DNA of 64,000 nt from Okapia johnstoni (Eukaryota > Chordata > Mammalia > Artiodactyla > Giraffidae): positions 18,933,001-18,997,000 of the forward strand of contig CM044311.1 in NCBI GenBank assembly GCA_024291935.2. Reading direction: 5' to 3'. A program made the translations under genes and the position numbers. The notes beneath the pieces are model-generated. The model searched no databases and was not told the origin of the DNA. It saw only the letters and a list, made by a program, of their open reading frames with translations. Positions 22,344-33,660 of this stretch are shown here, one piece after another (the first letter of the stretch is position 1; the number at the start of each line of letters is the position of its first letter).

Positions 22344-23234
22344 CCTTGAGTGATAGGGAGCAACTACCCAGAGAACTGATTATAAGGGTTACTAAATGAC
22401 CAAAGAGTAAATTGGTTATTTGGTCCCAGTTAGCTTTCTGAAAACCACATCCTAAATAGTTATTAATATGTAATAATTGGTAATACATAAATTTATATCT
22501 TTTCCCCAGAAACTGGGGAAGGGCTTTTCCTGTTCAGTAACGCCTATCTGGAATATAGATGCGATTCTTGGGGATGAGGCAGCCATTTTGTGAACATCAT
22601 GATATTAGAAATTTTGGGAGAAAAAAATTACATATGTGGAAAAAGCTTCTTTTTTATTGTGTATAAAAGAGATATTAGCACAGCTATGGCATGTGAGGAA
22701 AGTGGATGTGAAGTTCAAGAAATCCACTTGTGGCAGGTACTGAGGGTTTAATGATTTGACCCTCTATCCAGTTTCTGTCTCCTTTGTTTTTCTCTAGGAT
22801 AGAGACTGAATAACTGCGCTCAGTATCTCAATGCCCTTGCAGATGGAAGTGGCCATGAACATGATTCTGGACAGTAAGAAATAGGCTAAAGTCTATGGGG
22901 AGGTGAAAATGATATTTTTTAATAAAGCCTTGCTGGGAGAAAGCTTTTAATCCATTTTCCTCTTTCTCTGTAGGACGTGGAATATTGTAGAAATGTCATG
23001 ATGAAAGTCATTTGCCAAGGACAGCAAGACAGGGAGAAAGAAGCGGCATGGTGGATCTCTTGCACTGGACCTGGATTACTTACCTCTGACACTGTGAAGT
23101 GAAGAAAAGGAAAAAGGAAAATCTGATGTATCAGACAGGATCCTGGCAGATACAAGGGGTGGGCCAAAGGCCTTAAAAATAATTTATGATGAGACTCTTT
23201 ACAGAGTTATGAGAAAGGAGAAAGGAAATATGTC
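22344..23234. other. Unassigned stretch
   Basis: No gene. 22800-23120 has the purine-rich texture of an ancient LTR-like repeat, but I cannot name it. Confidence 0.35.
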
Positions 23235-23267
23235 AGTATTCTTCAGAGAAATAGAACCAACAGATAT

Positions 23268-23371
23268 TCTTCCTTCTTCCTCCCTTCCTCCCTTTCCCTT
23301 CCCCCTCCTCCCTCTTTCTTTCTTTTTTCTTTCTTTCTCTTCTCTCTCTCTTCCCCTTCTCTTCTCTCTTT
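23268..23371. repeat. CT-rich low-complexity tract
   Basis: TTCC/CTTT/CTCT repeats, expanded within the host LTR-like repeat. Confidence 0.9.
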
Positions 23372-23612
23372 CAACTGGTTTCTGTGATTGTGGGAGTTGA
23401 CAAGTTCACAATCTGCAGAGTCAATATCTCAGGTTGAGTCTGAAGGCTGACAGGCTGCCTTCAAAGAACCCATGTTGTGTTTCACAGGCCATCAGGCAGG
23501 ACAATTCTCTCTTACTTAGAAGAGAGTCAGTCTTTTTGAACTATTCAGGCCTTCAACTAATTGGGTAAGGCCCATCTCCCACTTTTGGGAGGGCAATCTG
23601 CTTTACTCAGTC

Positions 23613-24316
23613 TGTTACTGAAAGGTATGTAGGGTCCAGTTACTGGACGCTCAACAGCCAACAAACCGGCCAGATTGGTAGAAAGGAAAATTTGCTTTAT
23701 CTCAGATGCTGGCAGCTGGGTGGGTGAGGGTGAGTGGGGGTAGGGAGGGCAAAAGTCTGTCCAAAGGCCAACTCCTCCTCACCCACAACCGGTAACTAGT
23801 GGGGCAAGAGATTTTGTAGGTAGAAGGAGGGGGCTGCTTGTAGAAACAGCACAGTCAGCCCTGACAGTCATCTTCAAATTCATCCTCGATGGTCTGACCA
23901 GTGTCATCTCGATTGTTTTAGGTACAGTTAATCTTCAGTTCCAGGGTCCATTTGTTCCCATTTTGCTGAGGGCAATTTTGGAATTGTGGCAGCTCATATC
24001 CTGGTTATAGTCTGGTCATCATGTAGTTAGCTTTTCCAGCTGGTGCTTTAGTATCTATAAGACAGCTCACAGGATATGGCTCAGAATATTGTCTATAGCC
24101 CTTAAGAAAGAGCAAAAGGTCCTTGACTATGCTTAATGACTACATTGTTATTATTTGGTCTCCTCTGACTGTTTTCCTTTGTTTCTGTATTTTTCATTTC
24201 TCTGATTAAACTTATTCTTTGACTAAAGTTTTCCATAGGCAAAAAGCAGACAGAGGACATGGGGTGGAGGTGGGGGGTGGGGGTAGGCAGGAACCATAGG
24301 GTCCTGCTCCATTTCA
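23613..24316 (-). repeat. Solo LTR, class-I ERV-like
   Basis: 704 bp, TG...CA bounded, with the 4-bp TSD AGTC at 23609-23612 and 24317-24320. A 4-bp duplication is typical of gammaretrovirus-like (class I) integration. In sense (minus) orientation the 3' part holds a GATAAAGC poly-A-like signal near 23697 before 'tttccttt'. No viral genes are present. It resembles bovine BTLTR1-type LTRs, and the element at 49003-50012 is the same family. Confidence 0.8.
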
Positions 24317-24445
24317 AGTCTACCATGTAAATGTTAATCTCATCCCCAAACACCTCTGTTGACACACTCAGAATAAAGTTTGACAAAATATCTGGGCACC
24401 TTGTGCCCCAGTCAAGTTAATACATAAAAGTAGCCACCATAGGAA

Positions 24446-25005
24446 CTCATAAGAGATGGTGCAATGCCACTAGAAATGGTGGGGATTTTGATGGGTTAGG
24501 GGAGGGAAGAGTAGTCACTGGATCAGAAAAAACTTGAATAAGAACAGATGCTGCCTTATATGATCTTTGAGTACAAAGAAAAATAACTCTGCCAGAACTA
24601 TAGCTACAGAAGTAAAGGAGTCAGGGTGGAGATTGTGGGAAATAAATATGTGATCCTTTCTCTTCCTGCTTAAGCCAGAGGGCAGAAGAGTTTGGGTGAT
24701 GCTGTCTATGAAGGTCTACCTCTTGTGACAAGGAATAGGGCAGAGATTGGTGAAGGTAAATGGGGAGATTGAAATTAACTAGCATACATTAATAATTTAA
24801 GCCATCCTTAACTTCATTAAGTTAATTTATAAAAACCAGCATAGGATAATTATGCTGCTCAATCAATTGCAATTCTAACTAATGCAGAAGGTGATAAATG
24901 AGTTACTTTAGTCACTGGACTTTGTTTCCTTGATTGAAACACTATTCATATTGGATCATATAGATGATGGCTTTTGAAGTATTGTCCAATTAAGGGACAT
25001 GATAG
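24446..25005. other. Unassigned stretch
   Basis: No gene or repeat recognised. Confidence 0.4.
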
Positions 25006-25600
25006 TGGGCTTCCAAATCACTGTGGCTAGTGACTGAAGCCATGAAATTAAAAGACACTTGCTCTATGTAAGGAAGGCTATGACAAACCTAGACAGTTAT
25101 TGAAAAACAGAGGCATCACTTTGCCAACAAAGGTCTGTATAGTCAAAGCTATAGTTTTTCTAATAGTCATGTGAGGGTGTGAGAGTAGGACTATAAAAAA
25201 GGCTGAGTGTCAAAGAATTGATGCTTTCGAATTGTGGTGCTGGAGAAAACTCTTGAGAGTCCCTTGGACAGCAGGGAGATCAAACTAATCAATCCTAAAG
25301 GAAATCAACCCTGAATATACATTGAAAGGAATGATGCTGAAGCTGAAGCTCCAATACTGTGGCCTTCTGATGCAAAGAGATGACTCATTAGAAAAGACCC
25401 TGATGCTGGGAAAGATTGAGGGCAGGAGAAGAAGGAGGTGGAAGAGGATGAGATGATTGCATGGCATCACCAATTCAATGGACGTGAGCTTAAGCAAACT
25501 CTGAGAGATGGTGAAGGACAGGGAGGCCTGGCGTGCTGCAGTTCATGGGGTCAAAAAGAGTTGGAGATGAGTTGCTGACTGAACAACAACAACAGTAGCA
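25006..25600 (+). mobile_element. BovB LINE, 5'-truncated, old
   Basis: Sense-orientation BovB 3' third from 'gggcttccaaatcactgtgg' to 'aaaaagagttggagatgag', ending in CAA/GCAA-rich tail repeats near 25582. It is more diverged than the other copies here, with several stops. Confidence 0.85.
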
Positions 25601-27111
25601 GCAACAACAACATAGTACAGTCGACAAGAAACATGTGGTTTGCTTGATTATTTACATATTAAATAATTTCATATGTTTCTCAAGAAATTTGCTCATTCAA
25701 ATAATAAGAAATGAGAGAATTGTAGATGATTTTTGAGAATGGAAAATTAGTACCTCTGTATTTCTGCTAAGGGAATGTTGAACAAATATTCAAACAACAT
25801 TGATTTGAAGGGGAAGCAAATTACTAGGCTCCCTTGTTCAGACACTGGGTCTAAGGTTCTAGCTAATTCCTACTTCATGGTTTGAAATTTTCTAATGTCT
25901 GAAGAGACAGTTGGTCTTGTGGTTGGGTGACATATGATCCAGCTACTGCTGGTGTTTTCTGGCTCTGACTAAGGCAGAGACTCAGTTTATTTGTGCAGGA
26001 ATCTGCACATGGGGCTGTGTCTGGGTCTTCCAGGATTCCAGTCAGTTCCTGTGGGCCTTGGAATCCGGCTCAGAAGGCAGAAGGCAGCAGCTCTTTTTAC
26101 ACGATGCAGAACTACTGGGGTTTGGGATGCTGGCCAATCTGCTCATGGAGAAGAGAAACTGCTTTCAACAATACTGTCAAATAGTTTATCTGATTGGTGG
26201 GTGAATACACTGACTCAGTCATGAACTCATAACTCCTACTTGAGAGCAGACGTGGCTAAGTGCTTATCTAGCTCTGCTATGACTAAAGTCACATATCTTT
26301 AAATGTGTGTGGGCGTGGCAGTCCAGGATGCAAATAAGCCAAACATCTGAATTACCCAGAGAAAATAACAACTCCACTGATCCAAACTTGGCAGCTGTAC
26401 ACACTGTTGTAAAAGAGCACTGACTCACAGCAGCTGTGGTCATTTCCAAGTGGCCAGAAGGATTGGATGGAAGGACAGGAATCCCACAGGGTGTGATGGT
26501 CACCTAAATTGAATGGCATGGCCCTATGAGTACTTGAAACCTTTCTCAAATACTAAAGTGTGAGGCTCTGTGATGTTAGGGACTGATATGCTGAAGATCC
26601 CAGGTTTCTTGCATGGACCATAATGGTGACATGGATATAGATGTGGGGGACTGGGTGTTCTTTTAAACATGGTATATCTCTTGGGGGTCCTTAGTTTTTA
26701 TATCCTTTGCAATAAGTTGGTTGCTGGGTAGAGTTCTTCATAGAGGAATATGGAAATAACCATGGAATTTTGACGATTTGTAGTTATTACAAATTTTATG
26801 GATCATTAGGGATTTTTTCTGATTGTGTTTTAGTTTTATCTTTTTTTTTTTTTGAGTTGCTTAGCATGAAAATCTAGCACTTTTAGCATAGGTATGGAAA
26901 ATACATTTTTTATGATATTTAGAACTTCTTCTTGGCATTATATTGTATAGTCCATTAAGGTACATATGTCTCTTTCTATCTTGGCACTCAACTGACATCT
27001 GGAGATAACTCAAAAGCAAATTAATTCTTTTTAGTGCAATCTCTTGGGAATATAGAGGGCATATGTCCATAATGTCCAGTTAAAGTCTTAAAAATCTTTT
27101 CCCGCTATATT
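25601..27111. other. Unassigned stretch
   Basis: 1.5 kb without a recognisable feature. The overlapping short frames near 25990-26224 show no known domain. A poly-T run lies at about 26841-26853. Confidence 0.4.
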
Positions 27112-27640
27112 TTGGTTATCTATTTCTGAATGGCAAACCACTGCCAGATTTAGTGTCTTAATATCATCTAGTGGGAATTCCCAGGTGGCTCAGTGGTAAA
27201 GAATCCACCTGCCCATGCAGGAGATGCAGGAAACGCAGGTTCAATCCCTGGGTCAGGAAGGTCCTCTGGAGGAGGAAATGGCAACCCACTCCAGCATTCT
27301 TGCCTGGAAAATCCCATGGAAAAAGGATCCTGGTGGGCTACAGTCCCTGGGGTCACAAACAGACGGACATGACTGAGCAACTGAGCACACAGCACCTCAT
27401 TTAGTAGTGGAGTTGATGTCAGCTGGGCAGTAGTTCTGTTCTTGTGCTGCGGTCATCTGGAAGCTCCTCTGGGTGTGTGTAAGAGGCCACTGCAGATCTT
27501 TTTAGGCTCAGTCTTGGAGATTACACAGTATCACTTCAGTCACAGTCTATTGGCCAAAGCAGGTCACAGATTCAAAGCAATTGAAGAAGACTCTACCTCT
27601 TGATAGACACAGGGGCAATGTTTGTGGCCATCTTTAATCC
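27112..27640 (-). repeat. MaLR-like LTR fragment, split by a SINE
   Basis: 'ggcaaaccactgccagattt' before the SINE, then 'gtcagctgggcagtagttct', 'gcggtcatctggaagctcc' and 'agtctattggccaaagcagg' after it, follow an old LTR in reverse. Divergence is high. Confidence 0.5.
27173..27395 (+). mobile_element. Bov-tA SINE
   Basis: Complete unit. TCATCTAGT before and TCATTTAGT after form a 9-bp TSD with one mismatch. Confidence 0.9.
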
Positions 27641-27974
27641 TCTACTGCTCATCTTTCTCAATATCCTAAACACAAGGTCACTGCACCTAAATCTCTCCCC
27701 TCTCTCACTCTCAACTCTGCTAAGACCTGCCCCCCAATTCTGTTTCTGAAATCTCCCCGCTGCTTCCTTTCCAACCCACACCTTCCATCCTTTGTTTTTC
27801 TCTGCCCTTTCTGGTGTGAACCCAGCTAGCTTTTCTAGTTTATCCAATATGTCTTTATTATTTATTATCTTGATTTTCATAACAAGTTGTCATTTTTTAA
27901 AGGATTGTTAATAACATGATGTTTCTTAATGAGAGCAAACAAATTGGAGAGTGGATGTGAATTTTATTCTTGTC
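27641..27974. other. Unassigned CT-rich stretch
   Basis: Pyrimidine-rich sequence with no gene. The minus frame 27593-27880 has no recognisable domain. Confidence 0.35.
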
Positions 27975-28516
27975 ATCTCTTGCTCCTTGGAAGAAAAGCT
28001 GTGACCAACCTAGATAGCATATTAAAAAGCAGAGACATTACTTTACCAACAAAGCTCTGTCTAGTCAAAGCTATGGTTTTTCCCATAGTCATGTATGGAT
28101 GTGAGAGTTGGACTTTAAAGAAAGCTTAACACCGAAGAATTGATGCTTTTGAACTTCGGTGTTGGAGAAAACTCTTGAGGGTCCTTTGGACTGCAAGGAG
28201 ATCCAACCAGTCTATTCTAAAGGAAATCAGTCCTGATATTCATTGGAAGGACTGAGGCTGAAGCTGAAACTCCAATACTTTGGCCACTTGATGCAAAGAA
28301 CTGACTACTTGGAAAAGACACTGATGCTGGGAAAGATTGAAGGTGGGAGGAAAAGGGGATGACAGAGGATGAGATGGTTGGATGGCATCACTGATGCAAT
28401 TGACATGAATTTATGTAGACTCTGGGAGTCGGTGATGGACAGGGAAGCATGGTGTGCTGCAGTCCATGGGGTTGCAAAGAGTCAGACATGACTGAGTGAC
28501 TGAATTGAACTGATAT
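27975..28516 (+). mobile_element. BovB LINE, 5'-truncated
   Basis: Sense orientation from 'ttgctccttggaagaaaagc' to the tail 'gactgaattgaactgat'. The encoded fragment (SRDITLPTKLCLVKAMVFPI region) is the C-terminal part of the BovB ORF with later stops. Confidence 0.9.
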
Positions 28517-28842
28517 CTATGTTTAGATGATACACACATGGGAAATGATTTTGTTGGGAAATTATTGCAGATGACATGGGACATTGCTGATGACATGGGT
28601 ATTCATTGCAGACGGCACCAGTTGATTTTTAGAAATGTGACCCAAGGGGAGGGCTAGCAGAGAAGGTGAGTGACTCAGGATGGAGTCCTGGAGGTTGCCT
28701 TAGGCACCTCATGCCTCAGGATTGATGGGAATGGTGCTTATTGGGCACCATGTTAATTTGAAGAGTAGTGGTGCTGCTCCAAGGAAAATCTTGGAGCAGA
28801 TTAAAGAGTTTATTGTGACTTGAGGCTTCTTAGGAGTATATT

Positions 28843-28968
28843 TTGAAGAAGGAAATGGTAACCCACTCCAGTATTCTTGCCTGGAGAATCCCATGGACAG
28901 AGGAGCCTGGTGGCCTACAGTCCACGAGGTCTGAAGAGTCAGACACAACTTAGTGACACCCAACCAAC
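28843..28968 (+). mobile_element. BOV-A2-type SINE monomer
   Basis: Single unit with the perfect 11-bp TSD AGGAGTATATT at 28832-28842 and 28969-28979. Confidence 0.95.
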
Positions 28969-29126
28969 AGGAGTATATTCCTTGCAGAAGTTAATTTCTG
29001 AAGATGATAAACTTTAAGCAAATATATCTTTCAGCAAGTCTGTCCGTAATTTTGTGTCTGTGACAAGAGTGCTAATTGAGGTCATATAGTTACATGTCTA
29101 AATATTAAAAAATTAAAACTCAGATA

Positions 29127-29343
29127 TGTGTGTGTGTCTGCTCAGTTATGTCCAACTCTGTGACCTCATGGACTGTAGCCCTCCATGTTCCTCTGTCCAT
29201 GGAATTTCCCAGGCAAGAATGCTGGAATGGGTTGCCATTTTCTCCTGCAGGGGATCTTCCCAAACCAGAGATTGAACCTCTGTCTTCTGCATCTCCTGCA
29301 TTGGCAGGTGAATTCTTTACCATTGCACCACCTGGGAAACCCC
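29127..29343 (-). mobile_element. Bov-tA SINE
   Basis: Complete reverse unit with a (GT)n tail on the left and the head 'gcaccacctgggaaacccc' on the right. Confidence 0.9.
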
Positions 29344-30892
29344 GTAACTCAAGCACGAATCTATTAAATAAACATTGTTCTGTCTTTCCTTGACAAATAT
29401 ATCTTTATGTTGACCTGGGAGGCTGGATACCAATCCATGATTCTCAGACTTCTTGAAATTCTGTGTTAAAATGCAGCATAGTGGGAAGAGCTGGTCCTGG
29501 CTCCTGACCGCCCCTCTTTCCTTCCTCACTATTAGCAATCTCTCATGCCAAGAGGGGCCTCATCACATGTGTGTATATGATGACGATTCAGGCCCCACTT
29601 CAAAGCTGTGTCCATAGTCCCTGAATTCAGCAGCCCCTCAGCCACTCCTCTGGCCTGGGAGGAGCAAACGGCCAGTGCCATCTGCTTGCAGGAGGCACCA
29701 TGGTGAAGAGCTCCATTCTGGCCTTGGAAGCAGAATAAGTGATGTCTGGGTGGGAAATTCCAAGGTCCCAGGTACCCAAAACCCGGTCTATAAGGGGAGA
29801 CAAAGGTTCCACATGTGCAAGGTTAGGCCTATCAACTTTTGCTTTGGGAAGTGCATGGCGACAGTGGGGACAGAGTGAGTCCTCTAAAGCACAGGGCTCA
29901 GAGCTAGGGCCTCATCCAGGTCAAGGACAATGATGCCTTAAGCTATGGTATGCCAAAATTCCTCCGATTTTTTTTAACTCGAATACAGCAGCAGAGTCTT
30001 ATCCTGCACTTTTCTTCACACTGCAGAGGTCCACAGAAGAGTGAGGCTGTTGGGGGTTGGATCAGAGTGTGAAGGAGAGGAAAGTACTCAGCTTAGTGGG
30101 GGAGTGAATGAGGCTAAGACTGTCTGTGGACTTCTGCCGGGAGGGAATTAAGGAGCTGAGTCAGTGTGGGGCGCTGGACCAGGTCATGTGACCTTGATGA
30201 CTTATGGCTCTCATCCAAGGAGCCTACCTTATGGTAGACAGTTACACCGGGACTTTAAGGATTCAGATTTTTCGAACAGCCTAGAGATAAGAGAATACCC
30301 ATGTGTAAGCTATACATAAGAAGTCCAAAATATTGAAGGGGTTTAAAAAGCATTTCAAACAGTCCTTTGTGCTCAGAGATTAAATTAAGGAGAGAGTTTT
30401 GTACTGGATGTCCTGAGCCATCCTTCTGTCTTGACCTGATTCACTTTCCTTGGAAGTACTTTCTGTGCATGGGTAATTGTTTATATCTGGTACTTTCTGA
30501 GTCACTGGTGAGTGCACGTTTGCATCCTGAGATATACCTTTTAAAACCAGTGTTCGGATTGTTTATGAGTCATTTTCTGTGATTATATCATGGTGAGAAT
30601 TTACGTTCTTCCCCTGCTCATGACTGGCATCTGTACTCTAGGAAAAGTTGGCGCCAGTTCTATCTTGTTGAATTGATGCTTGTTCTTTGGAGAGTATCTC
30701 CTTGTGCCAGGAAATGTCTGGAACACTCTGGCTCACATGGAGAATTCAAACTCTGATGGATTCATGTTATAATCAATGTCTACCAGGCTAGATGTCTATG
30801 GAGAAAGAGAAGGGTAGGGATTTGGATCTCTGGGGTTAACTGCTACTCAATCTTTTCCTAAAGTCAGAGACTCTGTTTTGACTGCTGATAAA
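29344..30892. other. Unassigned stretch
   Basis: 1.5 kb with slightly higher GC around 29600-29930. Overlapping short frames at 29627-29933 show no domain, splice-bounded exon or conserved signature that I can recognise. Confidence 0.4.
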
Positions 30893-31083
30893 CCCGGGTG
30901 CACAATGGTAAAGAATCTGCCTGCCAAAGCAGGAGACGCAGGATTCCCGGATGGGGAAGGTCCCCTAGAGGAGGCAACGACAACCTACTCCAGTATCCTT
31001 GCCTGAAAAATTCCATGGACAGAGGAGTCTGGTGCGCTACAGTCCATGGGGTCACAAAGAGCATGAACGCACACATGCAACAC
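30893..31083 (+). mobile_element. Bov-tA SINE, internally deleted
   Basis: The head is shortened ('ccgggtgcacaatggtaaag') and the body is intact to 'gggtcacaaagagcatgaac'. Confidence 0.85.
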
Positions 31084-31951
31084 TCTCAATGACATTTTAA
31101 ACTAAAATGTAAGTGCAAATTAAGTGAATCATCCTGAAGGTTGCAATAGCATGCAACATGGGTGGTTGGTTTTCTGAATTGATCTTGGGTTATCATCTGA
31201 CTTCTGGGATGCACTGTGCAGTTAAATAAAACCTGAGCTTCTGCAACGCAAACAGGTCTCTATCTTTAACTAAGTTATTTTAGGATTCCTGGGTACTCCT
31301 GAGGTCCAGGTTGTCCACCATGGGTCATCAGAATTAGTTTTTTCTTTTTTTTTCATTTGGGGAAATTTACTATAGGGCTGGAATAGGGATGGGAATGCAG
31401 AATATGTGTGTCCATGTGAGTATGTACTCACATGTGGACATGCATATTTGCCATGTGGTTGCTCCTGGAATCAGTCAGGGAAATCCAGGGTGAAGTTGAG
31501 GGAGGGACTATCTCTTCGGCTTCCAATATACTGGGAAATACAGAGTCTTTTAACATGAAAGGGAATGAGTTGTACAAGTCAGCTCTCTGGTCCCTGAGGA
31601 AATTAAAACTCAACAGAAGAATCAGAGCTTATTCCTTCTCTTAGTTCTCTACTTTCCCCCTTTATTTGGATATAAAAGGATAGAAAAGAGAAAACATTAT
31701 TTTTTTTTATTTTGCAATTTATAGCTCTGAAATCATCAAGATTATAATAAGCAGTCATCTATTTGTTGTGATTGAGAATGACAAGATTTTTCTGGTTGAA
31801 ACTATCTCCCAGTTGGCAAGAAATGAGGCTGGGAGTTTGTACCATTTGTGTCACTTCATGAGGTTGTGAAGCAGAGTTCAGAAAGCTTTGTCAAAATCAG
31901 AAATGCTATCTGAGGAAAAGATACCCATTATTATCTCATAGAAAAGATCAT
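31084..31951. other. Unassigned stretch
   Basis: No gene or repeat recognised. T-rich runs lie at about 31338-31354 and 31700-31710. Confidence 0.4.
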
Positions 31952-32340
31952 ATGGGCTTCCCAGGTGGCACTAGTGGTAGTAGCTCAGAAGAACCCACCT
32001 GCCAGTGCAGAAGATATAAAAGATGTGCATTCGATCCCTGGGTTGGGAAGATTCCCCACAGGATGACATGGCAGTCCACTCTGGTATTCTTGCCTGGAGA
32101 GTCCCATGGACAAAGGAGCCAGGTGGGCTATGGTCTATAGGGTTGTAAAGAGATGGTAAAGGATCTACCTGCAATACAGGAGACCTGGGTTCGATTCCTG
32201 GGTTGGAATACCCTTTGGAGAAGGGAATGGCTACCTACTGCAGTATTCTTTCTTGGAGAATTCCATGGACAGAGGAGCCTGGCAGGCTGCTGTCAATTGG
32301 GTCACAGAGTCGGATGTGACTGAGCGACTACACTTTCACA
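31952..32340 (+). mobile_element. Tandem Bov-tA SINE dimer
   Basis: Two units (about 31952-32150 and 32151-32335) joined head to tail, the second lacking its first bases. AGAAAAGAT before and AGAAAGGAT after suggest one TSD for the dimer as a whole. Confidence 0.85.
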
Positions 32341-32649
32341 GAAAGGATTGTGTTCTTTTTCAGCTTGAATGGAATGAAGCAGAGATGGCACAAGTCAATT
32401 TTATAAAGATTCCAAGGAGGAATTTGGGATGTGGAGGAGGCAGGTCAGGGTGAGTATTTTTGGGGAAGGGTTGTGAGTTACAAGGGACTGGCCTGTGTGT
32501 GTTAGGAACCTGGGGGGAGCAAGACTGGAAGTGCTCTGAAGAAGACTAAGAAAGAATAGAACAAAAGTTTGACTCTATAGTTTTTCCCAGAGTAAACCTT
32601 GACCACTTAATATACTTCTCATTTCTTATAAGAAGTTATTGTGCTTTCT

Positions 32650-32800
32650 GTATGCCAATGATTCTAAGTTATTTACAAATACTGGTTGCTTCAAACCTCA
32701 AACTATGAGGTGGGTACTATTAATATTATCCTCATCGTTCAGGTGAGGAAACTGAGAAAAGAGGAAGTTATTTTCCCAGGTGATACAAGTGACTTAGGTC
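32650..32800 (-). repeat. MIR SINE fragment
   Basis: 'tatgaggtgggtactattaa' and 'ggtgaggaaactgagaaaag' are reverse-complement MIR landmarks. Confidence 0.7.
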
Positions 32801-33026
32801 TAGGTGCAGTGTCTCTGAGTCAGCAGTCTCACCAATACACATCCCACCTGTCATACATAACACTCAACTGTAATGAAAGTCAGGGTTCAGAGAAAAGGAT
32901 AGTTGTACTTTATCTTTAAGAAGATCTGATAATGATAATATATCTTGATGCTTTTCAGACTCTCTGCTTCCGTTCTTACTGTTATCAATCATCATCTTCA
33001 CCTGCTAGGATGGCATTCTTCTCTAG

Positions 33027-33058
33027 CTCCTTCTTTCCTTCTTTCCTTCCTTTCTGCC
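33027..33058. repeat. (CTTT/CTTC)n microsatellite
   Basis: Imperfect CTTT/CCTT repeats. Confidence 0.9.
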
Positions 33059-33199
33059 CTCATTCATTCCTGTGCAGAGCATGGTATGGTGCTGTCTTTT
33101 TAGTTTCTAATATTTGAAGGTGAACAGACTTGTGGACTATCTCACAATGCTTGGGTTGACAAAAGTTGAGTATTTCTAGGCAAAATAAACCAGAAATTA

Positions 33200-33355
33200 T
33201 CAGTTAGTAAAGATTTATTGAGCACTTACCACATGTTAGGCATTATGTTAAGCACATTACAAATATTTGCTCATTTAATACTTAACCACAAACCTATAAG
33301 GAGCTACTGTTATTGCCTTTATTTTATAAATGAGAAAACCAAGAATTGAGGAAGT
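33200..33355 (-). repeat. MIR SINE fragment
   Basis: 'tttattgagcacttaccaca' and 'attttataaatgagaaaacc' follow the MIR core and 3' part in reverse. Confidence 0.75.
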
Positions 33356-33660
33356 AAAAACAAAAGATGGAAAAACAGCAAAAACCAAACAAACCACCTA
33401 GAAAGTACAAAACCCAGATATAAGTCAGCACTGAGACTGTCTGCATTAGAATTCCGGATTCAGCTCCACTACCATAGGTGCAAAGAGTTAGTGCATAGAA
33501 ATGACACAAACATAAACTGGAGCAAAAGCAAGTATTTAATATAGGATATCTATTAGTTTTTTCAGTTCTTTTTCAAATTTTATGTCTTTTTTGTTTAGTT
33601 TATTAAACTTTTAAAAACATAAAGTCTATGTAAATAAAAGACACATATTTTAAAGTGTAG

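Larger units (their letters stand above)
23235..24445 (-). repeat. MaLR/ERVL-like LTR repeat hosting another LTR
   Basis: Left part 23235-23608 and right part 24321-24445 join into one repeat. They run from 'cagagaaatagaaccaacag' through 'cttcaactaattgggtaagg' and 'gcaatctgctttactcagtc' to 'aaatgttaatctcatcccca'. It is the same family as 7785-8475, in reverse. A CT-rich expansion lies at 23268-23371. Confidence 0.6.

Noticed and set aside
29627..29933. Possible exon in the GC-richer stretch
   Set aside because: Overlapping frames on both strands are short, with no recognisable domain and no supporting splice context. Not enough to call a gene.
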